A DNA stretch of 64,000 nt from Clostridium_AT stratigraminis (GTDB lineage: Bacteria; Bacillota; Clostridia; Clostridiales; Clostridiaceae): positions 20,111 to 84,110 of the forward strand of contig NZ_JBJHZZ010000013.1 of NCBI RefSeq assembly GCF_045310675.1, in the 5' to 3' direction. Below are positions 49,188-58,443 of this stretch, piece after piece (the stretch's first letter is position 1; each line of letters begins with the position of its first letter). Position numbers and translations under genes: made by a program. The notes beneath the pieces are model-generated. The model was not told the origin of the DNA and searched no databases. It saw only the letters and a list, made by a program, of their open reading frames with translations.

Positions 49188-49877
49188 TTATTGTTCTATT
49201 AATTCATTTAAAGATCTTATAATAGGAAACTCACTTTTAAGGCCTAGCGTTTCATATCTGTCTATTAATATTGCAACCATGCCAAATTCCTTTGCTGCTA
49301 TAAGATTAGATTCACTATCATCAACAAATATTGCTTCCTCAGGCTTTATATTTAATTCTTCAATAGCTAATTTAAACAAAAGCTTTTCTGCTTTATTTGA
49401 TCCAAAGATGGATGACATTATGAAAGTAGAAAAATATTGTTTTAGATCCTTATTTATGAATACTCTTTCTAGTGATGGCCAGGTATCTGAAACTACCCCT
49501 AATAGATATTTTTCTTTTAATTTTTTTAATGATGGCTCCACATCATCAAAAAATAAGAACTTATCATCATTATAAACATTATCATAAGCTAAAAGTTCAA
49601 TAATTTCATCATTAATATTCGGGTATTGAATCTCCTTTAAAACAATTTCATAAAACTCCTTAAACATAGAAAATTCATCCTCTTCCGTTTTAACAAATGG
49701 TATTTTATTAATATGTTCATAGGCTTTGCTCATTGCATCTTCTAATTGTTCTTCTGTATAAATAAACTTTTGTTTCGAAATTATGTTCAAAAAATTAGGT
49801 GTAATAAACCAATGTCCTGTACAAGGTATATTTAAAGTACGTCCCGAATCAAATAAGATAGCCTTAATAACATTCAT
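49188..49877 (-). CDS. HAD-superfamily hydrolase
   Basis: Start at ATG 49877. An ATG at 49895 precedes the GGGG-rich SD. 229 residues. Motif I is ILFDSGRTLN, where the usual second Asp (DxDGT) is replaced by Ser-Gly-Arg (D-S-G-R-T). That Asp normally acts as acid/base, so the protein may be an altered HAD. Motif II GVVSDTW, motif III Lys in GSNKAEKLLF, motif IV IFVDDSESNLIAAKEFGM. Spacing to the isochorismatase-like gene upstream is 22 nt, so an operon is likely. Substrate unknown. Confidence 0.88.
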   Translation of the reverse strand: MNVIKAILFDSGRTLNIPCTGHWFITPNFLNIISKQKFIYTEEQLEDAMSKAYEHINKIPFVKTEEDEFSMFKEFYEIVLKEIQYPNINDEIIELLAYDNVYNDDKFLFFDDVEPSLKKLKEKYLLGVVSDTWPSLERVFINKDLKQYFSTFIMSSIFGSNKAEKLLFKLAIEELNIKPEEAIFVDDSESNLIAAKEFGMVAILIDRYETLGLKSEFPIIRSLNELIEQ

Positions 49878-49899
49878 CTTCCCCTTATCCCCCATGTGT

Positions 49900-50439
49900 T
49901 TATTTATTCACTATTAACCTTTTTATTGTATTTTCTACACTTTCTACAATGCCAAATCTATTTTTAAAAATGTTATAATTATAAAACTCAAATAAATCCT
50001 TAGCTGACATATTCCCATTATTAAAGGTTGTATTAGTTTTCTCAGGAATAATTAGCTTGTACCCATATTCGAAAGCTACTTTACAAGTTGTATCTATGCA
50101 ATACTCCGTTTGCATTCCTGTAATTATTAATTGATCTATACCCTTATTGTCTAAATACTCTTTTAAGCCTGTTTCCTTAAAAGCAGAATTATATTGCTTA
50201 CTTATTATCTTTTCTTCTGCATTTGGACTTATTTCCTTATAAATTTTCCATCCTTCTGTATTTGGCTCTAATTCGCCACCCTCTTTGTCATAGTGCTGGA
50301 CATAAATTACTTCTACTTTATTTTCTCTGCAAGTTTCTATCAATTTTTTTATATTATTAATAATTTCTTCTGCTGAAAAAGGCTTTGATAATACTAATGC
50401 ATTTTGAAAATCAACAACTAAAAGTGCTATTTTTCCCAT
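49900..50439 (-). CDS. Isochorismatase-family cysteine hydrolase
   Basis: Start at ATG 50439, 9 nt after AGGAG. 179 residues. Asp nucleophile helper in ALLVVDFQNAL, Lys in EKIISKQYNSAFKETGL and the catalytic Cys in LIITGMQTEYCIDTTCKVAFEYGY with the cis-peptide region before it. These residues fit the nicotinamidase/isochorismatase superfamily. Substrate unknown. Likely co-transcribed with the HAD gene downstream. Confidence 0.92.
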   Translation of the reverse strand: MGKIALLVVDFQNALVLSKPFSAEEIINNIKKLIETCRENKVEVIYVQHYDKEGGELEPNTEGWKIYKEISPNAEEKIISKQYNSAFKETGLKEYLDNKGIDQLIITGMQTEYCIDTTCKVAFEYGYKLIIPEKTNTTFNNGNMSAKDLFEFYNYNIFKNRFGIVESVENTIKRLIVNK

Positions 50440-50531
50440 CTCTTTTATCTCCTTTTTATTGCTTATTTTTATCTTCAAGGTATTTGTATTACTTTAGTAA
50501 TTGTCTAGAAAACTCCAGGTATTTTTTAGTT

Positions 50532-51419
50532 TTAATATTTTAGTGACTTTTGCCATTCATAATTGGCCCCGTATTCTAAAAAACCAACACTCTTATACAA
50601 AGCCTGTGAAGCGCTATTTTTGCCTCCTGTACCAACATATATAAATTTAGTTCCACGTTCTTTCAACAAATTCATCCCATATAATAAAGTACTTTTCATA
50701 ATTCCTTTTCGCCGATATTTCTCTACACATGCAACAGGTTCTAATATTGCTGTCTTACTTAAAGGGTCGTCCCATATTGTACAATAAGCTATGATTTCTT
50801 CATTGATCGTCTCAACTACAAAATCCATTGCATCACCATACGAAGGAGAATTCATCATTCTTTCATATCTTTCTAAAGTTGTTCCTCTTCCTCCGGCAGC
50901 AATGGGGAATAATTCCACACGCCTTGCTACATCCTTCCTCTGGGTTAGGCGGATGATAAATCCACCTGGCAAAGGAGGATATAATTGTATTTTAGATAAA
51001 TCACATATGCCGCAAAAGCGAAAATAATCCGTTTTGATATATCCTCGCTCTTTCAATATAATACTTAAGAACTTATCTTTGCTATTAGCTTCTGTTGTAA
51101 TGGTAGTTCTACTCATGAAACATTTACCTTCAATATAATCCAGTATATTATTCGTCAGGTGTCTAAATTCTGAAAGAACGGTAATAAAAAACTCTTCCTC
51201 TTGAATTGTAATAAACCCGATTTCCATTTTTTCATCTGAAATAAGCCAAGCTGTCTTATACAATATATCTGGGCTTTCTTCAAATGAATATCTTTCAAAA
51301 TCTAAATTTCCTATATGCAACTGCGGATATAAATGTCCAGTTTTCATACAATTATGCTGAAGGATGCTGCGCATAATATCATAATCACTTTCTTTATCAA
51401 ATTTACGGTATCTAAGCAT
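50532..51419 (-). CDS. GNAT N-acetyltransferase, two-domain
   Basis: 295 residues, SD GGAGGT upstream. The N-terminal half is a degenerate GNAT-like domain (FDKESDYDIMRSILQHNCMKTGHLYP). The C-terminal half holds the active acetyl-CoA site: AILEPVACVEKYRRKGIMKSTLLYGMNLLKERG with the R-R-K-G-I-M loop, then YVGTGGKNSASQALYKSVGFLEYG. Probably acetylates a small molecule. Substrate unknown. Stands alone. Confidence 0.9.
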   Translation of the reverse strand: MLRYRKFDKESDYDIMRSILQHNCMKTGHLYPQLHIGNLDFERYSFEESPDILYKTAWLISDEKMEIGFITIQEEEFFITVLSEFRHLTNNILDYIEGKCFMSRTTITTEANSKDKFLSIILKERGYIKTDYFRFCGICDLSKIQLYPPLPGGFIIRLTQRKDVARRVELFPIAAGGRGTTLERYERMMNSPSYGDAMDFVVETINEEIIAYCTIWDDPLSKTAILEPVACVEKYRRKGIMKSTLLYGMNLLKERGTKFIYVGTGGKNSASQALYKSVGFLEYGANYEWQKSLKY

Positions 51420-51533
51420 GTATAACCTCCAAGATTTGTGCTTTAAATGTATTCATTTATAGTTCTTCAATTGTAATATAAGAAAGAAGCTTCAATATTT
51501 CTTCAATACCCATCTTTGAACTCCCTACCACAG

Positions 51534-52439
51534 CTATTTGAATGTAGGCTTGCTAATCAGCTCACCAACCCATTGATAAATTTCTTCCAGCTCTTCATCA
51601 CTAATTAAGTTGGATTTATGCTCAAATAAAATCTTATAATTATCGTTTGCCTCATTAAGAATTTTAAAAAATGCCTCCATATCACCCCAGCCATCTTTTA
51701 CTCTTAATGATTTAAGTGCTGGATAATGAGCATCTGTCACATTTGTATCCACTTTTACATTCCATAAGTGTACTAAATATGTGTATTTCCCATAGCGTCT
51801 AATTATTTCTCTAGATGAAAAATTATCATCAATACAATCTTGTAAGTGTAATCTTCCGAAATCAAGGCATAATTTGATGTTAGGGTATTCCTTTAGTAAG
51901 TCCTCAAGCAGGTTTGTTTCATAAATATATTTGTTTAATCCATCCAACTCCAAAACAGGGGTAAAGTTATAATTCTTACCATGTTCAGAGAATATCTTGA
52001 AAAAATTTTTACTTCTTTCTTTGAAATACTCGTATGAAATCTCTGATTCATAATAATATTCAGTATTATCATAAAATCTCCAGGCTGACCAATCAACGTT
52101 ATCGTCTAAAATTACTGGTTTTGGATAATGAAGCAAAATATAATCAGGATTAAATTCCTCTGCCCTCTCAAATTCATTCTCCATATATTTTATTGACTCT
52201 TCATAAGTAGTTTTATCTTTAGAAAGATATTGAGGATCTCTTAATCTCCATTGATTTTTTAGTAACGGAAAATGAATACCAATATTTAAATTTCTACTCC
52301 TAATATTATCTTTCAATACTTGCAATTCAGAAAATGACTCTATTTGATTAATTTCAATTCCAAAAAAGTAATCTCTAAAATCTCTATTCTGCTTTTTTAC
52401 ATCAAATCTATCAAATTGTCCAATCATAAGTCTTCTCAT
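51534..52439 (-). CDS. Sugar phosphate isomerase/epimerase-like TIM barrel protein
   Basis: 301 residues. Features of the xylose-isomerase-like AP endonuclease 2 fold: NLNIGIHFPLLKNQWR, DYILLHYPKPV, LELDGLNKYIYETNLLEDLLKEYPNIKLCLDFGRLHLQD and ILFEHKSN, with metal-binding acids and His at strand ends. It could be an isomerase, epimerase or hydrolase. It starts 26 nt after the methyltransferase gene, so the two form an operon. Exact activity unknown. Confidence 0.8.
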   Translation of the reverse strand: MRRLMIGQFDRFDVKKQNRDFRDYFFGIEINQIESFSELQVLKDNIRSRNLNIGIHFPLLKNQWRLRDPQYLSKDKTTYEESIKYMENEFERAEEFNPDYILLHYPKPVILDDNVDWSAWRFYDNTEYYYESEISYEYFKERSKNFFKIFSEHGKNYNFTPVLELDGLNKYIYETNLLEDLLKEYPNIKLCLDFGRLHLQDCIDDNFSSREIIRRYGKYTYLVHLWNVKVDTNVTDAHYPALKSLRVKDGWGDMEAFFKILNEANDNYKILFEHKSNLISDEELEEIYQWVGELISKPTFK

Positions 52440-52465
52440 ATGTTTCTCCCCATAACCTGCAAAAC

Positions 52466-53335
52466 TTAAACTATCTTTGCATAAATTATTCTTTCAATCT
52501 CTGATACTGGTATGTTACGCCCTATTGGAATCAAATAGTTTTCCTTATAATATGAAGCTCCAACATCTTTTAGTATTTTAAGATTATATTGATTTAGAAA
52601 ATCACTAGCTTCAGCTGAATTAAGACCAAAACACCATTTTTTACCACTCATTGCAAGATAATTCGTTAGAAAGTCTGTATCAACTGAATTGGAGGTTCTA
52701 TCAATTACTTCTTTTAGAATATAAGAAAATAATACTACACTTCCAATTGAAACTTTCGAGATAAATTTCAACGTATTTTTAACAGCTTCCTCAGTAATAT
52801 ATTGAGTCACGCCCTCCCATATAAAAACAATAGGCTCTGAAAAATCTAATCCATTATTCTCTAATACTTTATCAAGTGTATGAATATTAAAATCTATAGG
52901 AGTAAATATGATATTGTCAGGTAATTCTCCAAGATGTTTTTTTAAAATACTTTTCTTTTTATCCTGTATAAATGGCAAGTCCACTTCATATACCTTTATG
53001 CTATTAATACCGGATATTCTAAATGCTCTTGTGTCAAAACCAGCTCCTAATATAACAAGCTGCTTAATCCCATTATCTAGTGTTTCTTTAAGAATATCAT
53101 CTATGAATTTAGTTCTGCATATTTGTAATCCCATAAGTCCTATTGAAGAGCTATTATACATAAAAGTTAAAACTCTTCTCATAATACTATTCTGCAGTAA
53201 GCAATAAATGGTTTTACCAAAAAAGTCTTTAACTAATGGATCTTCAAATAATCTTATTTCCTTAGGTTGGTACTGTTCAAGAAGCCTAGCATATGCTGCA
53301 GCATACGCAGTTTTATAGCTTTCTTTATTTTCCAT
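52466..53335 (-). CDS. SAM-dependent methyltransferase, leucine carboxyl methyltransferase family
   Basis: 289 residues. LCM-family pattern: KTAYAAAYARLLEQYQPKEIRLFEDPLVKDFFG at the N-terminus, SAM loop LVILGAGFDTRAFRI, acidic VYEVDLPFIQDKKK, and FIWEGVTQYITEEAVKNTLKFI. Bacterial members O-methylate carboxyl or hydroxyl groups of small molecules such as polyketides. With the TIM-barrel protein downstream it may form a small modification pathway, but the product is unknown. Upstream lies promoter-like repeat copy 2. Confidence 0.92.
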   Translation of the reverse strand: MENKESYKTAYAAAYARLLEQYQPKEIRLFEDPLVKDFFGKTIYCLLQNSIMRRVLTFMYNSSSIGLMGLQICRTKFIDDILKETLDNGIKQLVILGAGFDTRAFRISGINSIKVYEVDLPFIQDKKKSILKKHLGELPDNIIFTPIDFNIHTLDKVLENNGLDFSEPIVFIWEGVTQYITEEAVKNTLKFISKVSIGSVVLFSYILKEVIDRTSNSVDTDFLTNYLAMSGKKWCFGLNSAEASDFLNQYNLKILKDVGASYYKENYLIPIGRNIPVSEIERIIYAKIV

Positions 53336-53361
53336 AATTTATCACCCTTTAACTCATTACC

Positions 53362-53402
53362 CTATAAATAGATTATAAACCACAAATTTACATATGGCTA
53401 TA
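53362..53402 (-). repeat. Promoter-like dispersed repeat, copy 2
   Basis: Minus strand: TAGCCATATGTAAATTTGTG, then GTTTATAATCTATTTATAG. TATAAT is 37 nt before the methyltransferase ATG. It lies between that gene and the terminator at 53411. Confidence 0.65.
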
Positions 53403-53410
53403 TAAAAATA

Positions 53411-53448
53411 GTACTGTCCACCAATATAGGCGGACAGCACTTTTTTCA
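53411..53448. terminator. Terminator after the GyrI-like gene
   Basis: GTACTGTCC pairs with GGACAGCAC (one mismatch) around 12 nt. T runs lie on both strands (TTTTTT on plus; ATTTTTAT on minus). Confidence 0.75.
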
Positions 53449-53521
53449 TCTGATAAGATATATTAATGTTCTTTAGTCACCACTTCTCTCACAATTTCAT
53501 CATTTTCATTTACTCCATTTA

Positions 53522-54151
53522 CTAGACACCTTTTGGCCTTACCATATATCTCAGTACTGTTCTTAATTTTGCAGATTCAACCTTTCTTACATCAGAAAGA
53601 TATATTTCTCTATGTTTTAAGGTAGTTATTTCAAGATTATTCTTTATTATGAATTCCTTCATTACTGCAAAGCTTTGGGGCTCATCATCATAAGGCCCTA
53701 CATGAAGCATTTGTACAGATAAGCCATCTTCAACAGTATCAAAGTAAACATCATCAAGCAGAGGATGAGGCTTCTTTTTTCTTACATTTTCAAATGCTCT
53801 ATCTACAATTTCTCTTGTCACAAAATCAGGCTGCCTTATCATAATGGTATATACAAGCTCATCCTTATTTAATGCAGCTAACTTCCTACCTTCTTCTGTT
53901 AAATCCCAAATTCCTTCTAACGGATATACTGTATATTCATAATAACCTTCTGGTGTATATCCTTGCTTTGGCATCATTCTAATTGCATAAGCCATTGAAT
54001 AAAGGACAGCTACCCTTTTTGCAAATTCTTCACTGTTGGGGTTTCCTTTTCCATTTATCATAAAAAACTTTTGTTTTGGTACTGTTAAAAGCTCAGGTTT
54101 TTGTTTTGGCATATATAAATTTTTTTCTTCTTTTTTCCATTCATGTTTCAT
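53522..54151 (-). CDS. GyrI-like small-molecule-binding protein
   Basis: 209 residues, SD GAAAGGAG upstream. Pattern KQKFFMINGKGNPNSEEFAKRVAVLY, GYYEYTVYPLEGIWDLTEEG, VQMLHVGPYDDEPQSFAVMKEFI and the final YLSDVRKVESAKLRTVLRYMVRP match the GyrI-like/effector-binding family of the Lin2189 type. It binds hydrophobic or cationic compounds and may hydrolyse or sequester them. No DNA-binding domain is fused. Single gene. Confidence 0.9.
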   Translation of the reverse strand: MKHEWKKEEKNLYMPKQKPELLTVPKQKFFMINGKGNPNSEEFAKRVAVLYSMAYAIRMMPKQGYTPEGYYEYTVYPLEGIWDLTEEGRKLAALNKDELVYTIMIRQPDFVTREIVDRAFENVRKKKPHPLLDDVYFDTVEDGLSVQMLHVGPYDDEPQSFAVMKEFIIKNNLEITTLKHREIYLSDVRKVESAKLRTVLRYMVRPKGV

Positions 54152-54433
54152 AGTTGCTCTCCTTTCATTAATATCCTAACTGCTTTCCTACAATAATTAC
54201 TTTTATCCTGTCTTTAATAAACTGTCCTCTAATAATTGTGAATTACCCAGATAAATCCACACCCTTTCTAATAAAGGAATTACAATTCTTATTTTGTATT
54301 ATAAATATATAATATCTTAATCATGCTTCACAATGAAATATGATATAATTAAATTTGGGTATTAACAATATTTGGAGGAAGGTTATATAGCTTAAAATCA
54401 TTACTGTTATAGATGGAGGATATAAAAATTTTT

Positions 54434-55327
54434 ATGAAAAATTATAAATATATATTACTACTAGTTATTGTTACTTTTGTCATGGGAGCAGAGTTTCCAG
54501 TTATTAAAATTGGACTTAAAACAGTTCCACCTTTGCTCTTTATAGGTATACGTTTTTTATTTGCCAGCTTAATATTATTTATTCTTTATTTCAATCGTAT
54601 AAAGAGTGCCTTTAAAAAGGATATAATCATTCCTGCCCTTATTCTATCAATTTTTTTATTTATGGGGTTTTTAACTGCGAATTTTGGTATTAAATATACC
54701 ACTGCAACAAATAGTGGCTTTTACATCTCCCTAGTTGTGCTATTCACTCCTATTCTAGGGTGGTTAATTTTTAAGAAATCAATAGCAAAAGAAGTTTTAA
54801 TTAGTGTTGTTATTATTGTAGCAGGAATTTACTTAATCAGCACAGATTCTGGAACTATGAGTTTTAATACTGGCGACCTGCTTTGTTTATTAAGTGCTGT
54901 ATTTTATTCCCTACAAATTATTTTTACAGCTTTATATGTAAAAAGACATAATCCATTAATTATTAGTTTATTGCAAATTGGCTTTGTTAGTATTTGGGGT
55001 TTTTGTGCAAGCCTTATTTTTGAGACCTTGCCAAAATTAAACTCCATAGGTTTACAAGGCTCATTATCCTTAATTTTTACTGGCATAATAGCAACTTCCT
55101 TCGTGTATACAGTACAAAGTTTTGCCCAGACAGAGGTTTCCCCTTCCAATATAGGTATAATATATTCCTTCGAACCTGTATTTTCAGCTGTAGTTTCTTT
55201 CCTAATGTTAGGTGAGAAACTTGGAATTAAAGGTATTATTGGGGGGACATTTATAGTATCCAGTGCAATTATTTATAACATATTATCCTACAAATCAAAT
55301 GATAGTTATGCTGATACCATTGCTTAG
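54434..55327 (+). CDS. EamA/DMT-family transporter
   Basis: Ten membrane helices in two EamA repeats: YILLLVIVTFVMGAEFPVIKIGLKTVPPLLFIGIRF and the second half TGDLLCLLSAVFYSLQIIFTALYV, ending SPSNIGIIYSFEPVFSAVVSFLMLGEKL. The family exports amino acids or other small metabolites. Start uncertain. ATG 54434 gives 297 residues but is 14 nt from GGAGG. ATG 54413 overlaps that SD. ATT 54428 has the best spacing, so a non-AUG start cannot be excluded. Confidence 0.92.
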   Translation: MKNYKYILLLVIVTFVMGAEFPVIKIGLKTVPPLLFIGIRFLFASLILFILYFNRIKSAFKKDIIIPALILSIFLFMGFLTANFGIKYTTATNSGFYISLVVLFTPILGWLIFKKSIAKEVLISVVIIVAGIYLISTDSGTMSFNTGDLLCLLSAVFYSLQIIFTALYVKRHNPLIISLLQIGFVSIWGFCASLIFETLPKLNSIGLQGSLSLIFTGIIATSFVYTVQSFAQTEVSPSNIGIIYSFEPVFSAVVSFLMLGEKLGIKGIIGGTFIVSSAIIYNILSYKSNDSYADTIA

Positions 55328-55328
55328 T

Positions 55329-55373
55329 CTATAAATAGATTATAAATTACAAATTCACACAACACTTCCTATT
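55329..55373 (-). repeat. Promoter-like dispersed repeat, copy 3
   Basis: Minus strand: GTGTGAATTTGTAATTTATA, then ATCTATTTATAG. It lies between the 3' ends of two converging genes, where no gene needs a promoter, unlike copies 1, 2 and 4. This argues that the block can be a repeat element and not only a promoter. Confidence 0.5.
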
Positions 55374-55386
55374 CATTTGAATTCTA

Positions 55387-55953
55387 TTATGTCATGAGCT
55401 TATGAGCAAATTTTATAGCGCCGTTAACAGCTTCAGCTGTTTGAAATGAAGCTTTGTCATCCTCATCTCTTACTGAATACATTCCTATATAATTTAAATT
55501 TGAATGCTCACAAAGACGCTTTATTCCAGTTTCAAAGGGCTCCGCTCCGTATTGCGCCTCATATCCGTGTGTTGCGATGATTGCACATTTTTTACCCACC
55601 CAAAGGGAACCGCTTCCTGTCCCGTAAAACTTATTCATTCCAAAAAAACGATCCAGCATTGCCTTCATTTCAGCCGGGCAATACCATGTGTAAATAGGAG
55701 TTGCTAAAATGAAACAATCTGATTGAATTATTTGTGAAACAATTTCCTGCATATCATCATTATGTTTACAACCATACTCACCAGTCACATTTTGACAAGA
55801 ATAGCAGCCGCGGCATGGGAAAATATTTTTATCAACAAGTGTAATATATTTCACTTCCACACCATTCATTTCTAGCTCCTCAATGAATGGTTTAATAAGT
55901 TCAGCAGTATTACCATTGAGTCTTGGACTTCCCATTAAAATACAAACTTTCAA
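55387..55953 (-). CDS. NAD(P)H-dependent FMN reductase / flavodoxin-like protein
   Basis: 188 residues. FMN phosphate loop MGSPRLNGNTAELIKPF at the start, FPCRGCYSCQ with two close Cys, and ADCFILATPIYTWYCPAEMKAMLDRFFG, the pattern of iron-sulfur flavoprotein-like/NADPH-dependent FMN reductases. CxxCxxC-like residues (CRGCYSCQ plus GCKH) may hold an Fe-S cluster as in Isf proteins. Role probably redox balance or quinone reduction. Single gene. Confidence 0.9.
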   Translation of the reverse strand: MKVCILMGSPRLNGNTAELIKPFIEELEMNGVEVKYITLVDKNIFPCRGCYSCQNVTGEYGCKHNDDMQEIVSQIIQSDCFILATPIYTWYCPAEMKAMLDRFFGMNKFYGTGSGSLWVGKKCAIIATHGYEAQYGAEPFETGIKRLCEHSNLNYIGMYSVRDEDDKASFQTAEAVNGAIKFAHKLMT

Positions 55954-55987
55954 ACTACAACACCTCTCAATACTACGTTTAAATTAT

Positions 55988-57091
55988 CTATTTAGAATAC
56001 CATCCTTTAATAACATTACCGCTATCATCACTTGGATAGTAATGGTTGGAAGGTCCCTCATTGCCAATAGCAAATATTGAAAACCCTAAATTCCATTGCT
56101 CATTTTCAAAAGTCCTTCTATAAGCCTCAAAGCAATTAGCCTGTTCCTTACCATTTGATTCTTCTTGTAGAAATGGATTCCAGGGTGATACAGATGCTTT
56201 TTCAAGTGGCGGGAATCCTAATTCACCGAAAAATATGGGCTTATTCCACTTACTATAAAAGTTTTTAATCTCTTGTTTTACATTTTGTTTTCTATTATAA
56301 ATTTCTGAACTTTGCAGGGCATTCACTAAATTATCTACTGTATTTGTATTATTTTCAGTAAGCTCATAATAAGCTGCTATAGATATAAAGTCTAACTTTG
56401 AAAACAGCTTATTATTTAATTTCTTCTCATATTCTCTAGTGAAACTATCATCCCAAATGGCTGTTTTCCACCAGCTTGTTCTATAGGTTACCAGTCCTTT
56501 GTAATAGCTTCTTACATAATCCACCATGTCACAGAAACGGTCTTCCTCAGATTCTATTTTTGTAAAGCTTGTGCCTATGTTAAGTGCATCTACATGATAG
56601 GGCACAGCAACTTCATCAATTAAAGGTTTTAATACTTTTGTTTTCCAGTTATAAAAAAATTCATATAAATTATTTGGAGTCCATTCAGTTTCAAACTTGC
56701 TGCCATTTTCTATCCACGGATAAGGATCCAGTATAATATTTATTTTTTTACCATTTAATTTTTTAATAAGCTTTATGGCCTGTTCCTTACTGTAATTGTC
56801 AATGGACATATCACTTGCAGTTAGACTTGCAATATTTATAACAACAGGGATATCTATAGTATTAAGACCTAATTTATCAATATCTTTAAGAGCTGTATCA
56901 ATATTATAGTCTGTACATAAATCTCCTGATTTAATTTTCACTTGAAATTTATTATTTAATGTTTTACCTTGGATTTTATTTAATAAAGCCCCAATATAGC
57001 CTCTGGTATCATAGTTTACTTTAAATACATAGTAAAAAGTAAATGATAATATTATTATTAGGCTAATTATTACTATACTTTTCTTTTTCAT
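55988..57091 (-). CDS. Membrane-anchored or secreted glycoside hydrolase, GH113-like
   Basis: 367 residues. N-terminal signal/anchor (KSIVIISLIIILSFTFYYVF) without an obvious cleavage site. TIM-barrel sequence DYNIDTALKDIDKLGLNTIDIPVVINIA, ILDPYPWIENG, VDALNIGTSFTKIESEE (acid/base region) and KPIFFGELGFPPLEKAS (catalytic Glu in GELGF) fit the GH113 (beta-mannanase-like) family. NIGTSF in place of the usual NEP/NELE-like acid/base makes activity uncertain. Single gene with its own SD. Confidence 0.8.
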   Translation of the reverse strand: MKKKSIVIISLIIILSFTFYYVFKVNYDTRGYIGALLNKIQGKTLNNKFQVKIKSGDLCTDYNIDTALKDIDKLGLNTIDIPVVINIASLTASDMSIDNYSKEQAIKLIKKLNGKKINIILDPYPWIENGSKFETEWTPNNLYEFFYNWKTKVLKPLIDEVAVPYHVDALNIGTSFTKIESEEDRFCDMVDYVRSYYKGLVTYRTSWWKTAIWDDSFTREYEKKLNNKLFSKLDFISIAAYYELTENNTNTVDNLVNALQSSEIYNRKQNVKQEIKNFYSKWNKPIFFGELGFPPLEKASVSPWNPFLQEESNGKEQANCFEAYRRTFENEQWNLGFSIFAIGNEGPSNHYYPSDDSGNVIKGWYSK

Positions 57092-57183
57092 TTTGACCTC
57101 TCATCTAAAATTTGCATGCTGCATAATAATTTCAAAAGACTCTTAGTTCTAAAGTTAACATAAATAATTATAATATAACTTCC

Positions 57184-58431
57184 TTAATAGAGCCTTATTT
57201 CCTTTGGCCATGGATTTTCTCTTGCTATTCTCCAGGATTTATCTATATATCTATTTGTATATTTCTGTTCTAATAAATGATAATAATAAGTTCCCCTTTC
57301 AGTTAACTGATAGCCATTTTTCACTTTATTTAGTAAGCCTAATACTATAGCAATTCTTAATTCTATCTTAAACATTTTTTCTAAATTGAACCCAAACAAC
57401 TTTTTAAACTCGTCATTATTAAATTCTAAAGTATAGGCATTCCAAAACATCCAATAAAGAGCTCGGTTTCTCTCACTAAATTCCATTGTCATTGCAGTAG
57501 GAATTTTACCACTTTTTATACACTTAATATATTCTTCTACATCAAATGTATTTAGTTTTAGAAATTTCTTTGTTAAGGAAGTAGCACTAGGTCCAAAGCC
57601 AATAAAGGCGTCTCTTGTAATAGATGAATACCTAGTCTTGTCTTTTTTGCCAAAAGTCCATACAGCGGTTCTATCACAGCCTATCTCAGCACTAGTCCTT
57701 TTAAGTACACTTAAAAGTTGTCTTTTTTCTTCTTTTCCTAAAGGTTTTCTTGCATTATTTGCATAGGAAAAATCGATAAATGGATATGTTGAAACTTGTG
57801 TAGCTCCTAATTGAAATGCTCTTAAAAAATCATTTCTTAAATCCTCTTCACTTTGATTTGCTATACCAAAAATCAAATCTACGTCTATGGTATTAAATCC
57901 CGCTTCTTTAACTAATCTTACTTTTTCCGCACCATCAATATATTTTCTGCCTAAGGTATTAAGACATTCTGCTTGAAAGGATTGTATACCAATGCTTACC
58001 ATATCAAAACCAATATTCTTTATTTTAAGTAAGCTATCCTTAGTAATATTGCTTGGATGTAACTCTATACCAATATTACCTCTTATATTAAAATACTCCT
58101 TTAGTGCAGCTATAATTTCACCAAGCTCATTAATCATAAGCGCTGGAGTACCACCGCCAAAATACACACTTGTAACAGTTTTCTTGTTCTTATATTGTCT
58201 TCCAACCATATTTATTTCATCTATTAATGCTTCCTTATAAGGCTTTATCATACTTTCGTCGTATTTAATCCTATTGTATGGGCAGAAAGAACATAGGGTT
58301 TTACAAAAGGGTATATGTACATAAATCCCTATTTCCTCTGTATCGAATTCCATTTCATGGCTAGCTTTATCTGTAAACATTAAAGGTTTCAATGACCTTG
58401 TAAGAAGTACTCTTAATATGCTGGTTACCAT
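57184..58431 (-). CDS. HemN-like radical SAM protein
   Basis: 415 residues. EIGIYVHIPFCKTLCSFCPYN supplies the C-x3-C-x2-C [4Fe-4S] site at about residue 40. SVYFGGGTPALM and GNIGIELHPSNITKDSL follow. ISIGIQSFQAECLNTLGR-like MVSIGIQSFQ and the C-terminal HemN winged-helix-like part (YQLTERGTYYYHLLEQKYTNRYIDKSW) are typical of coproporphyrinogen dehydrogenase/HemW/ChuW relatives. True HemN function is unproven because no other heme gene is nearby. It follows the second radical SAM gene by 12 nt. Confidence 0.88.
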   Translation of the reverse strand: MVTSILRVLLTRSLKPLMFTDKASHEMEFDTEEIGIYVHIPFCKTLCSFCPYNRIKYDESMIKPYKEALIDEINMVGRQYKNKKTVTSVYFGGGTPALMINELGEIIAALKEYFNIRGNIGIELHPSNITKDSLLKIKNIGFDMVSIGIQSFQAECLNTLGRKYIDGAEKVRLVKEAGFNTIDVDLIFGIANQSEEDLRNDFLRAFQLGATQVSTYPFIDFSYANNARKPLGKEEKRQLLSVLKRTSAEIGCDRTAVWTFGKKDKTRYSSITRDAFIGFGPSATSLTKKFLKLNTFDVEEYIKCIKSGKIPTAMTMEFSERNRALYWMFWNAYTLEFNNDEFKKLFGFNLEKMFKIELRIAIVLGLLNKVKNGYQLTERGTYYYHLLEQKYTNRYIDKSWRIARENPWPKEIRLY

Positions 58432-58443
58432 AATTTCATTCTC

